Shown one piece after another: positions 18,332 through 27,106 of a stretch of DNA of 64,000 nt (its first letter is position 1; every line of letters starts with the position of its first letter). The stretch is from JBCBKL01 sp038521825 (GTDB taxonomy: Bacteria; Pseudomonadota; Alphaproteobacteria; Rhodobacterales; Rhodobacteraceae). Where the stretch lies: the NCBI GenBank assembly GCA_038521825.1, contig JBCBKL010000004.1, forward strand, positions 1 to 64,000, read 5' to 3'. The notes below the pieces were generated by a model that did not search any database, was not told the DNA's origin, and saw only the letters and a list, made by a program, of their open reading frames with translations. Both the position numbers and the translations under genes were made by a program.

Positions 18332-18354
18332 GGCCGCGGTCAGAAACCGCAGCC
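18332..18354 (-). promoter_or_regulatory. Hairpin between malE and malF
   Basis: Nine-base inverted repeat (arm GGCCGCGGT, five-base loop) with one G-U pair in the minus-strand transcript. It sits in the 41-base gap between the binding-protein gene and the first permease gene. No U-tract follows, so it is more likely an mRNA stabiliser or partial terminator giving more binding protein than permease. Confidence 0.55.
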
Positions 18355-18362
18355 CCGATTGC

Positions 18363-19520
18363 TCAGTCGCTGAGGATGCGCGTTGCTGCGTCGTTCAGAG
18401 CGTCGGCAGGAGCGGCTGCGCCGGAGGTGATATTGGTCAGCGCAGGGGCCATGGCTGCCCAGAATGCACCCATTTCAGGGTTCGACGGCATCGGGACCCC
18501 GTTCGCGGCAACCGCCAGCATATCGGTGACGAGCGGATTGTTCTGCGCGACAGCGGCGGACGCATCGGCCAGAGCGCCAAGGCCGTTCTGGGCGTTCCAA
18601 ATGGCAAGACCTTCATCCGTGGCGAGATAGTTCTCGATCAGCTCGACCGCGAGATCCGTGTTGGGCGACGCGGCGTTGATGCCAAGGGCTTGGACCCCGA
18701 GAAACGGGGGAGACACCTGACCGTTCACGGTGGGAATGGGTGCCACCCCGATATTGATCTCTGACGCCTCGAATGCCGCCCATGACCAAGGCCCGTTCAG
18801 GACCATCGCAACCTCACCGTTGTTCATTGCGCCATCCATGACGCCGTAGTCGACGCCCTGGGGCATCACGCCATCATCAAAGAGCGATTTCAGGACCTCA
18901 GCCCCGGCGACGGCACCGTCGGTATTCACACCGGTGGTCGAACCGTCATACGAACCGTCTACTTTTTGGAAGGCATAGCCGCCGCCCGCCATGAGCATCG
19001 GCATCGTGAAATAGGTGTTGTTGTAGTCCCAGAGGATCTTTTGGCCGTCGATATCGAGGTCCTTGATCTCCTCGAATGAGGCGGGGGGCGTCTCGATTAT
19101 GTCCTTGTTATAGATCAGCGTGACCGCTTCGACCGCGAGGGGATAACCCCAGGTCTTGCCGTCGAATTGCAAGGCGTCCATTGCAGCGGGAAGAATGTCT
19201 TCTGACCAAGTGGCCGACGGTTGAACTGGCGCGATCAGGCCGCCGCTTGCCCACTCACCGAACCGGTCATGCGCCCACAGAACAATGTCGGGTCCGTCGC
19301 CGGTTGCCGCAGCCTGCTGGAACTTTTGCGGCAGGTCCGGATCGACGATTTCGACGGCGACCTCGATGCCCAGATCGTCAACAAAGGGCTGCACGGCCTC
19401 GAGCAATGCGTCGCGGTCGCGGTTGTCACCGGTCCAGATCAGGATCTTGCCGTCTTCCAGTGCGATTGCGGGCGCGGCGGTTGTCAGAAGCAGCGCCAGC
19501 GTCGAAAGGGTCTTTTTCAT
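18363..19520 (-). CDS. malE: Maltose/maltodextrin-binding protein, MalE type
   Basis: 385 residues. Sec signal peptide in residues 1-20 (KKTLSTLALLLTTAAPAIA). The mature start LEDGKILIWTGD is the MalE-type EGKLVIWI region. GDGPDIVLWAHDRFGEWA and ALQFDGKTWGYPLAVEAV also follow MalE closely, as does the ligand-region ANNKTDL-like segment replaced by NNGEVAMVLNGPWSW. The RBS is AGGAG before ATG 19520. It is followed by malF and malG and preceded by the GH13 enzyme, which supports maltose or maltodextrin as substrate. Confidence 0.9.
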   Translation of the reverse strand: MKKTLSTLALLLTTAAPAIALEDGKILIWTGDNRDRDALLEAVQPFVDDLGIEVAVEIVDPDLPQKFQQAAATGDGPDIVLWAHDRFGEWASGGLIAPVQPSATWSEDILPAAMDALQFDGKTWGYPLAVEAVTLIYNKDIIETPPASFEEIKDLDIDGQKILWDYNNTYFTMPMLMAGGGYAFQKVDGSYDGSTTGVNTDGAVAGAEVLKSLFDDGVMPQGVDYGVMDGAMNNGEVAMVLNGPWSWAAFEASEINIGVAPIPTVNGQVSPPFLGVQALGINAASPNTDLAVELIENYLATDEGLAIWNAQNGLGALADASAAVAQNNPLVTDMLAVAANGVPMPSNPEMGAFWAAMAPALTNITSGAAAPADALNDAATRILSD

Positions 19521-19546
19521 GTTCCGTCTCCTCCCAGAGAGCTTGT

Positions 19547-21166
19547 TTATGCGGACAGGGACAGCGCCCCATCATGCGTCAGATAGGCAAAGCCGTTGCC
19601 CGGCAGGGTCAGTGTAGGCCCGTCGAGGTTGGCGTGGCTGGGGCCGGACAATGCGGCATCGCCGGTAAGCGTGATCACCTTCGGGTCCTTGGACAGATTG
19701 AAGGCGCAGGTGATCTGTTGCCCCTCGGCTGTGCGATGGAACGCAAGGAGCGGCTCGGGCAGATTGATGAACGATGTCCGGCCAACAGTCAGCGCAGGCT
19801 GCGCTTTGCGGAAGGCAATCACGCTCTTGTAGAAATGCAGCGTGCTGTCATTGGCCGCTTCCTGCATATCGACTGCAAGCGCCGCTTGCGCAGATTTTAC
19901 GGGCAGCCAGGGACGACCGGTCGAAAACCCGGCATTGAGCGCGTCCTTTTCCCAGACCATTGGCGTCCGGCAACCATCGCGTCCCTTGATCCCCGGCCAA
20001 TACCGCAGCGCCGGTGGGTCTGTCAGTTCGTCATAGGTCAATTCGGTTTCGGTCTGGCCCAGTTCCTCGCCCTGATAGATCCCGATCGTGCCCTCGAAAG
20101 ACATCAACATTGCGCAAGCAAGCCGGGCCATATGCGCATCGCTCACCGCGCATTCGCCCCAACGGCTAACATGACGGGCCACATCGTGGTTGCTGAACGA
20201 CCATTTGGGATGGCCGTCCGGGGCTCCTTGCTGGAAGCCTTCGATGCAGCTGCGGAAATGATCGGCCGTGAATTCCGGGCTGAGCATGGCAAAGCTGTAG
20301 GCCATGTGCAGACGGCTCTTGCCAGATGTGTACTCACCCATGATGCGGATGGATTTGGGGCCGATTTCGCCAACTTCACCGACCATCATGATATCGTCGT
20401 ATTGATCGGTCAAAGCCCGCAGGCGCTCAAGAAACCCAAGGTTTTCCGGGCGCGTTTTGTTAAAGATGTTGTCCTGCATCCCGTAGAGATCGGTTGCCAT
20501 AACCTGCGGCTTGACTTGCGCGGGGGGGTTCGAGCGCAGTTGTTGGTCATGGAAATAGTAGTTCACCGTGTCCAGCCGAAAGCCGTCGAGGCCGCGATCA
20601 AGCCAGAACTTGCAGGTTTCCAGCAGCGCATCGGCGACCTCGGGATTGTGAAAGTTGAGGTCCGGTTGGGCGGATAGGAAGTTATGGAGGTAGTACTGAC
20701 CGCGTTGCGGGTCGAATTCCCATGCAGGTCCGCCGAAATGGCTGTGCCAATTGGTCGGGGGTGATCCATCCGGCAGCGGATCGGCCCATACATACCAGTC
20801 GGCTTTGGCGTTATCGCGGCTGATGCGGGATTCCTTGAACCACGGGTGCTGATCCGACGTATGCGACAGTACCTGATCCGTGATCACCTTGAGGCCCAGC
20901 TCATGTGCGCGGGCGATCAGGGCGTCAAAGTCTTCGAGCGTGCCAAAAAGCGGATCAATGTCGGTATAGTTGGATATGTCGTAGCCCATATCCTTTTGCG
21001 GAGATGTGAAGATCGGGCTCAGCCAAATGCAGTCTGCGCCAAGCGCCGCGACATGGGGCAAGCGGCGCGCAATGCCCTTCAGATCGCCGACGCCATCACC
21101 GTTATCGTCCTGAAATGATCGCGGATAGATCTGATAGATCACCGCGTCCCGCCACCACTCGCGCAT
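19547..21166 (-). CDS. GH13 alpha-glucosidase (oligo-alpha-glucosidase type)
   Basis: 539 residues from ATG 21166 (MREWWRDAVIYQIYPRSF). An upstream in-frame start would place the coding start close to the operator. GH13 regions are intact: DQVLSHTSDQHPWF (region I), GFRLDTVN with nucleophile Asp (region II), MMVGEVGE with acid/base Glu (region III) and SNHDVARH (region IV). No signal peptide, so it hydrolyses imported maltose or maltodextrins in the cytoplasm. It is the first gene of the minus-strand unit GH13-malE-malF-malG. Confidence 0.92.
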   Translation of the reverse strand: MREWWRDAVIYQIYPRSFQDDNGDGVGDLKGIARRLPHVAALGADCIWLSPIFTSPQKDMGYDISNYTDIDPLFGTLEDFDALIARAHELGLKVITDQVLSHTSDQHPWFKESRISRDNAKADWYVWADPLPDGSPPTNWHSHFGGPAWEFDPQRGQYYLHNFLSAQPDLNFHNPEVADALLETCKFWLDRGLDGFRLDTVNYYFHDQQLRSNPPAQVKPQVMATDLYGMQDNIFNKTRPENLGFLERLRALTDQYDDIMMVGEVGEIGPKSIRIMGEYTSGKSRLHMAYSFAMLSPEFTADHFRSCIEGFQQGAPDGHPKWSFSNHDVARHVSRWGECAVSDAHMARLACAMLMSFEGTIGIYQGEELGQTETELTYDELTDPPALRYWPGIKGRDGCRTPMVWEKDALNAGFSTGRPWLPVKSAQAALAVDMQEAANDSTLHFYKSVIAFRKAQPALTVGRTSFINLPEPLLAFHRTAEGQQITCAFNLSKDPKVITLTGDAALSGPSHANLDGPTLTLPGNGFAYLTHDGALSLSA

Positions 21167-21213
21167 GGGCGCCTCCGTTTGATTCGACAACAGGATAGCA
21201 AAATCGCTCAAAA

Positions 21214-21233
21214 TACTCAAAACGTTTTGAGTA
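21214..21233. promoter_or_regulatory. Perfect 20-bp palindromic operator between GH13 and lacI genes
   Basis: Half-site TACTCAAAAC is followed immediately by its exact reverse complement, with a central CG, the form of LacI-family operators. It lies 47 bases upstream of the GH13 start and 74 bases upstream of the regulator start, in the only divergent gap of the locus. One site could control both transcription units. A partial half-site copy (CTCAAAA) occurs at about 21207-21213. Confidence 0.75.
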
Positions 21234-21307
21234 GCAAAAAACTCTTCAAAAATTGGCTATAATGGGATAAAATACGAAAAATAACCGTAACGATTTGGAA
21301 AGACATC

Positions 21308-22330
21308 TTGGCAACCCTTAAGGAAATCGGCGCTGAGCTCGGCCTGTCGGTGACGACGGTCAGCCGTGCCTTGAACGGCTTTCCTGAGGTTAGCGAGGCG
21401 ACCCGCGCCAAGGTCCAGGAGGCGGCGGATAAACTGGGCTACCGCCCCAACCGCATCGCGCAGCGCCTTGTCACCGGGCGGTCCGGGATGGTGGGCATGA
21501 TCGTCAAGATCAAGCCTGACATGAGCGCCGACCAGACATTTTTTGAGATCCTGACGGGTCTTACCGCCGCATTGTCAGCGAGGGAAACCGATCTCGTCCT
21601 TGCGGTCGACCAAGAGAATGACCCGGTACTTTCCTACAAGAAGCTGCTCGAGCGCGATATCCTGGACGGGTTCATTCTGAACGCGCCGGTGATCAACGAC
21701 CCGCGCGTCGACTTCCTGCGCGAACGTGGCATTCCGTTTGTCCTTCACGGGCGGGATCGACCGGAGCCTGACTATCCAACCTATGGCATCGATAACACGG
21801 CTGTTTCAGCCGACAGCGTCAAACTGCTCTCGCAGCTTGGCCACAAACGGATCGGCCTGATCAATGGAGAACTGAGTGCCGCACATGCCAATGATCGCCT
21901 CGCCGGGTTCAAGACGTCGATGGCGGTTCTTGGCTTGAATGCTGATGCGGTGCGAAATGAAGCCAGCCTCGAGAGCCATGGCTACATTCAGGCGCTGGAT
22001 CTCCTTTCGCAGCCCAATCCGCCGACAGCTTTCATCTGTGCGACGACCCTGATCGCGTCCGGCGTGATGCGGGCCGTCCGCGATCGGGGGCTGACGGTGC
22101 CGGACGACGTGTCGATCATGGCCCATGACGATGCCCTGCCGCTGACGCGCGCCATAAACTTCGAGCCGGCGCTGACCGTGACGCGCGCGCCGCTCAGGGA
22201 TGCGTGTGAGCCATTGGCGAATATTCTGATCGACCATCTGAACGGGACACCGGCACGAAATTTGCAGGTGGTCCTAAACGCGGAGCTTATTGTGCGCGGC
22301 TCAACGGGGCCCGCGCCAAAGGAGGAATAA
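21308..22330 (+). CDS. LacI-family transcriptional regulator of the maltose locus
   Basis: 340 residues with a TTG start at 21308, supported by GGAAAG eight bases upstream and by the match of MATLKEIGAELGLSVTTVSRAL to LacI N-termini. The helix-turn-helix and hinge are in residues 1-60, and a periplasmic-binding-protein-like sensor follows (IGLINGELSAAHANDRLAGF, TAFICATTLIA). It probably binds the palindrome 74 bases upstream. Its stop overlaps the malK start (TAATG), so regulator and ATPase are coupled. Confidence 0.9.
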   Translation: MATLKEIGAELGLSVTTVSRALNGFPEVSEATRAKVQEAADKLGYRPNRIAQRLVTGRSGMVGMIVKIKPDMSADQTFFEILTGLTAALSARETDLVLAVDQENDPVLSYKKLLERDILDGFILNAPVINDPRVDFLRERGIPFVLHGRDRPEPDYPTYGIDNTAVSADSVKLLSQLGHKRIGLINGELSAAHANDRLAGFKTSMAVLGLNADAVRNEASLESHGYIQALDLLSQPNPPTAFICATTLIASGVMRAVRDRGLTVPDDVSIMAHDDALPLTRAINFEPALTVTRAPLRDACEPLANILIDHLNGTPARNLQVVLNAELIVRGSTGPAPKEE

Positions 22331-23397
22331 TGGCTTTGGACAGTACCGGATTGGCTGCCCTCGAGGCGCGCAACCTCAAAAAAGCATATGGCGAGGTCGA
22401 GGTTCTGCACGACGTGAATATCGAGATGGGCGAGGGTGAGTTCCTTGTGCTCGTCGGCCCGTCCGGTTGCGGTAAGTCGACCCTTCTCAATTGCATCGCC
22501 GGGCTGGAAGAGATCACCAGCGGATCGTTGCATATCGGCGGTCGCGATGTGACGAGCGAACCGCCCAAGGACCGGGATATCGCGATGGTTTTCCAGTCTT
22601 ATGCCCTGTACCCGACCATGACGGTCGGTGAAAACATCGCGTTCGGCATGAAGATCCGGAAGGTCCCCAAGCTGGAAATGGACGCAAAGGTTAAGGACGT
22701 CGCAACCATGCTGCAGATCGATCACCTGCTCGATCGGCGCCCGAGCCAACTGTCCGGCGGGCAGCGTCAAAGGGTTGCCATGGGCCGCGCGCTGGTCCGT
22801 GATCCCAAGCTCTTTCTTTTTGATGAACCCCTATCGAACCTCGACGCAAAGCTGCGCGTTGAAATGAGGGCCGAGATCAAACGTTTGCATCAGCGCACCG
22901 ATGCCAGCATCGTCTACGTCACCCACGATCAGATCGAGGCGATGACGCTCGCAACGCGCATTGTCGTACTCAAAGGCGGCTACATTCAGCAGATCGGAAC
23001 GCCTGATGAGATTTACCGCAAGCCCGCCAACACCTTCGTCGCCGATTTCATGGGGTCGCCGCCAATGAACCTTGTGCCGGGCAGGATCGTCGAGGGCATC
23101 CTTCATGTCGGCGCGTTCACAACAGCGATCGAACGGTCGGATCTGGATGGAGAGGTGATCGTCGGTATACGTCCCGAAGACTTTGTGGCGGCGGGCACTG
23201 CCGACAGTATCGCCGTCGTGCCAACGCTGGTTGAAGGCACCGGCCCGGACACCTTCGTGACCTTCGATTGGAGCGACGTCCACGTGACTGCGAGGTTGCC
23301 CGGTAATCTCGCTCTGTCACCTTCCAAGACCCTGCAGTTGTCGCTCGATCCCGCCAAGCTGTGTTTCTTCGATCCTGCGTCGCAGACCCTGCTCTGA
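22330..23397 (+). CDS. malK: Maltose/maltodextrin ABC ATP-binding subunit, MalK type
   Basis: 355 residues. Walker A GPSGCGKST, signature LSGGQRQRVAMGRAL, Walker B LFLFDEPLSNLD and H-loop THDQIEAMTLA are all standard. A C-terminal TOBE-type domain follows (VGIRPEDF). It is coupled by one base to the regulator and encoded divergently from malEFG, and would power that permease. Unlike the two ATPases of the 24.7-35.3 kb operon it keeps the canonical LSGGQ. Confidence 0.92.
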   Translation: MALDSTGLAALEARNLKKAYGEVEVLHDVNIEMGEGEFLVLVGPSGCGKSTLLNCIAGLEEITSGSLHIGGRDVTSEPPKDRDIAMVFQSYALYPTMTVGENIAFGMKIRKVPKLEMDAKVKDVATMLQIDHLLDRRPSQLSGGQRQRVAMGRALVRDPKLFLFDEPLSNLDAKLRVEMRAEIKRLHQRTDASIVYVTHDQIEAMTLATRIVVLKGGYIQQIGTPDEIYRKPANTFVADFMGSPPMNLVPGRIVEGILHVGAFTTAIERSDLDGEVIVGIRPEDFVAAGTADSIAVVPTLVEGTGPDTFVTFDWSDVHVTARLPGNLALSPSKTLQLSLDPAKLCFFDPASQTLL

Positions 23398-23493
23398 ACC
23401 GGGTTCGGCGATGTTCGTCGTGGCGCTTCTGTTTCACCAAGACATGATGGGACAACGCTTGACTCTTCCGCGGTGTCGTCGACGGTTCACCCC

Positions 23494-24477
23494 ATGATTT
23501 ATCGTCGCACGTTCATAGCAACCGCCACAGCAACCCTCGCGGCTCCGCGCTTGGGCCGCGCGCAGTCAAACGACCTCGATCTGGCGATTGAACGCCTGCC
23601 TCAACTTCACTCGGTCCAGATCAAACGGGGTGACGACATCGTATTTGCGGCAGCCCCGCGCGGTCCCGGGCTGAACCGGCTGGCAAATATCAAATCCTGT
23701 TCGAAAAGCATCGTAGGGCTTCTGCTGGGCGCTGCGATTGACCGGGGCGACGTTCCAACCGTGAACGTCACCTTGGGTGAAGTGGCTCCGGCCATTCTGC
23801 CGCGCGACGCAACACCGGGCGCGGCGGAAATCACGCTCGAAGATCTGGTTACCCTTCGCGCGGGTCTCGAGCGGACGTCGGGTCCGCGGTATGGAGAGTG
23901 GGTGCGGTCATCGAACTGGTTGGCCAACGCATTGACCCGGCCGATGGTTGCCCAACCGGGCACGCGGATGCTCTACTCAACCGGATCAACTCACATTCTC
24001 GGTGCGGCCCTTGCCGTGGCAACCGGGCAAAGCCTTTTGGGTCAGGCCCGCACGCGCCTTGGAAGTCAGCTGGACATCGAGATCCCTGCATGGACGCGTG
24101 ATCCGCAAGGCTATTACCTTGGCGGCAACGAAATGGCGCTGCGGCCGACCGCGATGCTAAAGATTGCAACGCTGATGCGGGATAACGGCCGGTATCGCGG
24201 CGAGCAGGTCATATCCGAAGACTGGATCACTGCCTCGAAGAAGCCGCGCGCGCGGTCGCCTTGGTCAGGACTTGGATATGGCTACGGCTGGTTCCTTTCG
24301 CCGTCGGGATACGTGCTTGGGCGCGGTTACGGGGGCCAGATCATCGCGGCGCACAGCCGCCGAAATCTTGCAGTGGCGATCACGTCCGATCCGACCCGAC
24401 CCGCGCGATCGGGGGGCTATTTCGGTGATCTCATGCGGCTTCTCGATGGCCCCATTCTGGCAGCGGCTAGCGCCTAA
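23494..24477 (+). CDS. Class C beta-lactamase-like serine hydrolase, exported
   Basis: 327 residues from ATG 23494. The N-terminus MIYRRTFIATATATLAAP has a twin-arginine-like signal ending near residue 24, so it should act in the periplasm. The Ser-x-x-Lys motif is SCSK (in KSCSKSIVG), the Tyr motif is LYSTGS (YST in place of YxN), and the third motif corresponds to GYGGQ. The family covers esterases, D-aminopeptidases and beta-lactamases; the substrate here is unknown. It follows malK by about 100 bases on the same strand and could be an independent unit. Confidence 0.82.
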   Translation: MIYRRTFIATATATLAAPRLGRAQSNDLDLAIERLPQLHSVQIKRGDDIVFAAAPRGPGLNRLANIKSCSKSIVGLLLGAAIDRGDVPTVNVTLGEVAPAILPRDATPGAAEITLEDLVTLRAGLERTSGPRYGEWVRSSNWLANALTRPMVAQPGTRMLYSTGSTHILGAALAVATGQSLLGQARTRLGSQLDIEIPAWTRDPQGYYLGGNEMALRPTAMLKIATLMRDNGRYRGEQVISEDWITASKKPRARSPWSGLGYGYGWFLSPSGYVLGRGYGGQIIAAHSRRNLAVAITSDPTRPARSGGYFGDLMRLLDGPILAAASA

Positions 24478-24630
24478 AGGCAGCAGTTCGGCAGATGATC
24501 AGCATCGATCCAGCTTGGTCACGGACAGAGGCTTTGTAACCCGTCAGCCTCTGGCGCTGTCTCGCAGATAATGCGGTGTTCCCTATAATATTCATAAAAT
24601 TCAACGGATAAGGCGAAGCTTGCTCGGAAA

Positions 24631-24676
24631 TGAGGGGCGCACCTCAAATTCTTATAGACTTGAGGTGCGTACCTCA
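24631..24676. promoter_or_regulatory. Twin 16-bp operators before the sugar/polyol operon
   Basis: Two inverted repeats matching consensus TGAGGTGCGCACCTCA with one mismatch each, at 24631-24646 and 24661-24676. Centres are exactly 30 bases apart (about three helical turns), so bound dimers would sit on the same DNA face. The central CG suggests a LacI-family protein, most simply the regulator at 31995-33041. They lie 75-120 bases upstream of the first gene of the operon. I could not fix the promoter boxes. Confidence 0.75.
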
Positions 24677-24750
24677 TCTAGCGTTCTTGATGTCAGATTG
24701 ACGATTCGGATAACGATTCCAAAAACCGAATTCACACTGGGAGGAGAATT

Positions 24751-26070
24751 ATGAAAACTGTAAAACTGGCCTCAGCCAGCGCGTTGAGCATTGCAATAAG
24801 CTCCGTCGCGGGATCAGCAACAGCAGAGGATTTGACCTTGTGTTGGGCGGCATGGGACCCCGCCAACGCACTGGTCGAGTTGAGTAAGGAATTTGAAGCC
24901 CAGTCGGGCCATAACATGAGCTTTGAGTTCATACCTTGGCCGAACTTCGCAGACAGGATGCTCAACGAACTGAACTCTGGTGGCAAGCTCTGCGACCTCC
25001 TGATTGGCGATAGCCAATGGATCGGCGGCGGCGCGGAAAACGGCCATTACGTCAAGCTGAATGACTTCTTCGAAGCCGAAGGCATCAGCATGGATGACTT
25101 CGCGCCAGCGACCGTTTACGCCTATTCGACATGGCCGAAGGGAACGCCCAACTACTACGCCCTGCCTGCGATGGGTGACGCAAACGGCTGGTTCTATCGC
25201 AAGGACTGGTTCGCGCGCGACGACATCCGCGCGGCTTTCCAAGAGGCAACGGGCCGCGAACTGGCCGAACCGAAGACCCAGAAGGAAATGCTAGAAATCG
25301 CGCAATTTTTCCAAGGGCGCGAGATCGATGGCAAGACGGTTTACGGCGCTGCGATCTTTACCGAACGCGGATCCGAAGGCATCACTATGGGTGTGACATC
25401 AGCCCTCTATCCTTGGGGTTTCGCCTATGAAAACTCTCCGGGCTCTTACGACATGGAAGGCGCGGTAAATTCACCGGAAGCTGTCGAAGCGCTTGAGTTC
25501 TATAAGGAGTTCTACAAGACGGCGACCCCACCGGGGTATACGAACTCGTATATGGGCGAAAGCCTTGACGCCTTCAAATCCGGTCAGGTCGCCATGGCTA
25601 TGAACTGGTTTGCCTTCTTTCCGGGCCTCTACGCGGATCCGAACACCGGCGGCGATAAGATCGACTTCTTCGTGAACCCGCCGCAGAACGTGGCCGGCTC
25701 GACCCTGGGCGGGCAGGGCATTTCGGTCGTTGCATATTCCGACAAGCAGGATGCGGCGCTGGAATACATTAAGTGGTTTGCTCAGCCCGACGTGCAGGCC
25801 AAGTGGTGGGAGCTGGGTGGCTATTCGGCACACAATTCCGTTCTGAACGATCCGGGTTTCGTCGATAGCGCGCCATTTGCGGGCGACTTTCTGGAGGCGA
25901 TGAATGACGTCAAGGACTTTTGGCAGGAGCCGGCCTATGCCGAACTTCTACTGGCCATGCAGAAACGCATTCATGACTACGTCGTTGCCGATCAGGGCAC
26001 CGCGCAGGAAGCGCTGGACAAGCTGATCGAAGACTGGACCGAAGTCTTCGAGGACGAAGGCAAGCTCTAG
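24751..26070 (+). CDS. ABC sugar/polyol-binding protein
   Basis: 439 residues, extracellular solute-binding protein family 1. Sec signal peptide in residues 1-25 (SVAGSATA cleavage), excellent GGAGGAG ribosome site seven bases before ATG. Mature segments CWAAWDPANALVELSKEFE, ICDLLIGDSQW-like LLIGDSQWIGGG and YYALPAMGDANGWFYRKDW are in the usual order for the family. First gene of the operon ending at 35263. The ligand cannot be read from sequence; the downstream kinase and oxidoreductase suggest a small sugar, ketose or polyol. Confidence 0.88.
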   Translation: MKTVKLASASALSIAISSVAGSATAEDLTLCWAAWDPANALVELSKEFEAQSGHNMSFEFIPWPNFADRMLNELNSGGKLCDLLIGDSQWIGGGAENGHYVKLNDFFEAEGISMDDFAPATVYAYSTWPKGTPNYYALPAMGDANGWFYRKDWFARDDIRAAFQEATGRELAEPKTQKEMLEIAQFFQGREIDGKTVYGAAIFTERGSEGITMGVTSALYPWGFAYENSPGSYDMEGAVNSPEAVEALEFYKEFYKTATPPGYTNSYMGESLDAFKSGQVAMAMNWFAFFPGLYADPNTGGDKIDFFVNPPQNVAGSTLGGQGISVVAYSDKQDAALEYIKWFAQPDVQAKWWELGGYSAHNSVLNDPGFVDSAPFAGDFLEAMNDVKDFWQEPAYAELLLAMQKRIHDYVVADQGTAQEALDKLIEDWTEVFEDEGKL

Positions 26071-26097
26071 GCCCAACGGCCCGTCAAATCGAAGGGC

Positions 26098-26121
26098 TGT
26101 CCCGGAAATTCATCCGGGGCA
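26098..26121 (+). promoter_or_regulatory. Hairpin between binding-protein and permease genes
   Basis: Eight-base stem (TGTCCCGG with CCGGGGCA, one G-U pair) and an eight-base loop, in the 85-base gap after the binding-protein gene. No T-run follows. Its place matches hairpins that protect or separate highly expressed binding-protein mRNA. Confidence 0.55.
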
Positions 26122-26155
26122 TGCCACCCTTGCACCCAATTTATCCGGATCGTGG

Positions 26156-27106
26156 ATGATGTCCGATACCCCTGTCGATCGTGTTGCAGCCGCCACGCCC
26201 CCGCGCGTCGCAGGAAAGATCAGAGGTCTGAGTGATCGGGCAATCGCCTGGATCTTTGTCGGCCCCACGATCTTTCTGCTTCTTGCGATCAACATCTTTC
26301 CCTTGGTCTGGACAATCCAGTTGTCCTTTACCAACTACAAGGCCAACCGGCTTGGGCGAGAGGTCAAGAATATCGGGTTCCGAAACTATGAGCGGATCCT
26401 GACGGACAGTGACATTTGGCTGAACATGCAGGCCACCGCGCATTTCCTGTTCTGGACGATCTTCTTTCAAGTTCTGATCGGTTTCGCTCTGGCCTACCTT
26501 ATTAACAAAAAGTTCAAGGGCAACGATCTCTGGACGACAATCATCGTGTTGCCAATGATGCTGTCGCCCGCCGTTGTCGGGAACTTTTGGAAGTTCCTTT
26601 ACCAGCCGCAGATCGGGCTCTTTAACTACATTGTCGCGTTCTTCTCAGGGAAAGATCCTTCAAGTTTTGAGATGCTCGGGCAGGTGAACCTCGCCCCCTG
26701 GTCCATCGTCATCGTGGATACGTGGATGTGGACACCGTTCGTGATGCTGATCTGCCTTGCCGGGCTGAGATCGATACCCGACTACATCTACGAGGCGGCG
26801 GAAATCGACAGGGCATCCAAGTTCAGGCAGTTCTGGACCATCACGGTGCCCATGGTGCTGCCCTTCCTCATGCTCGCCGTACTGTTCCGCGGGATCGAGA
26901 ACTTCAAGATGTTCGATCTGGTGGTACAGCTCACCGGTGGCGGTCCGGGCTCCGTGACGGAGCTCACCTCCATCAACCTCAAGCGCGAGGCGTTCGAGAA
27001 GTGGCGCACCGGCTATGCGTCGGCTTACGCAATCATCCTCTTTGTCACGGTGTTCGGGCTCGCCTCGATCTACGTTAAAGCATTGAACAAGGTGAAAGAA
27101 CGATGA
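26156..27106 (+). CDS. ABC permease 1 of the sugar/polyol operon
   Basis: 316 residues with six predicted membrane segments after a hydrophilic N-terminus of about 35 residues. The EAA coupling motif is YEAAEIDRASKFRQFWTITV. Family features NIFPLVWTIQLSFTNY and LTGGGPGSVTELTS are present. Two adjacent ATGs (26156, 26159) are possible starts. Its stop overlaps the start of the second permease (ATGA). Confidence 0.9.
   Translation: MMSDTPVDRVAAATPPRVAGKIRGLSDRAIAWIFVGPTIFLLLAINIFPLVWTIQLSFTNYKANRLGREVKNIGFRNYERILTDSDIWLNMQATAHFLFWTIFFQVLIGFALAYLINKKFKGNDLWTTIIVLPMMLSPAVVGNFWKFLYQPQIGLFNYIVAFFSGKDPSSFEMLGQVNLAPWSIVIVDTWMWTPFVMLICLAGLRSIPDYIYEAAEIDRASKFRQFWTITVPMVLPFLMLAVLFRGIENFKMFDLVVQLTGGGPGSVTELTSINLKREAFEKWRTGYASAYAIILFVTVFGLASIYVKALNKVKER

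Noticed and set aside
24584..24589. TATAAT as -10 box for the sugar/polyol operon
   Set aside because: No acceptable -35 at 16-18 bases upstream, and it lies before the operators by over 40 bases; left unassigned.
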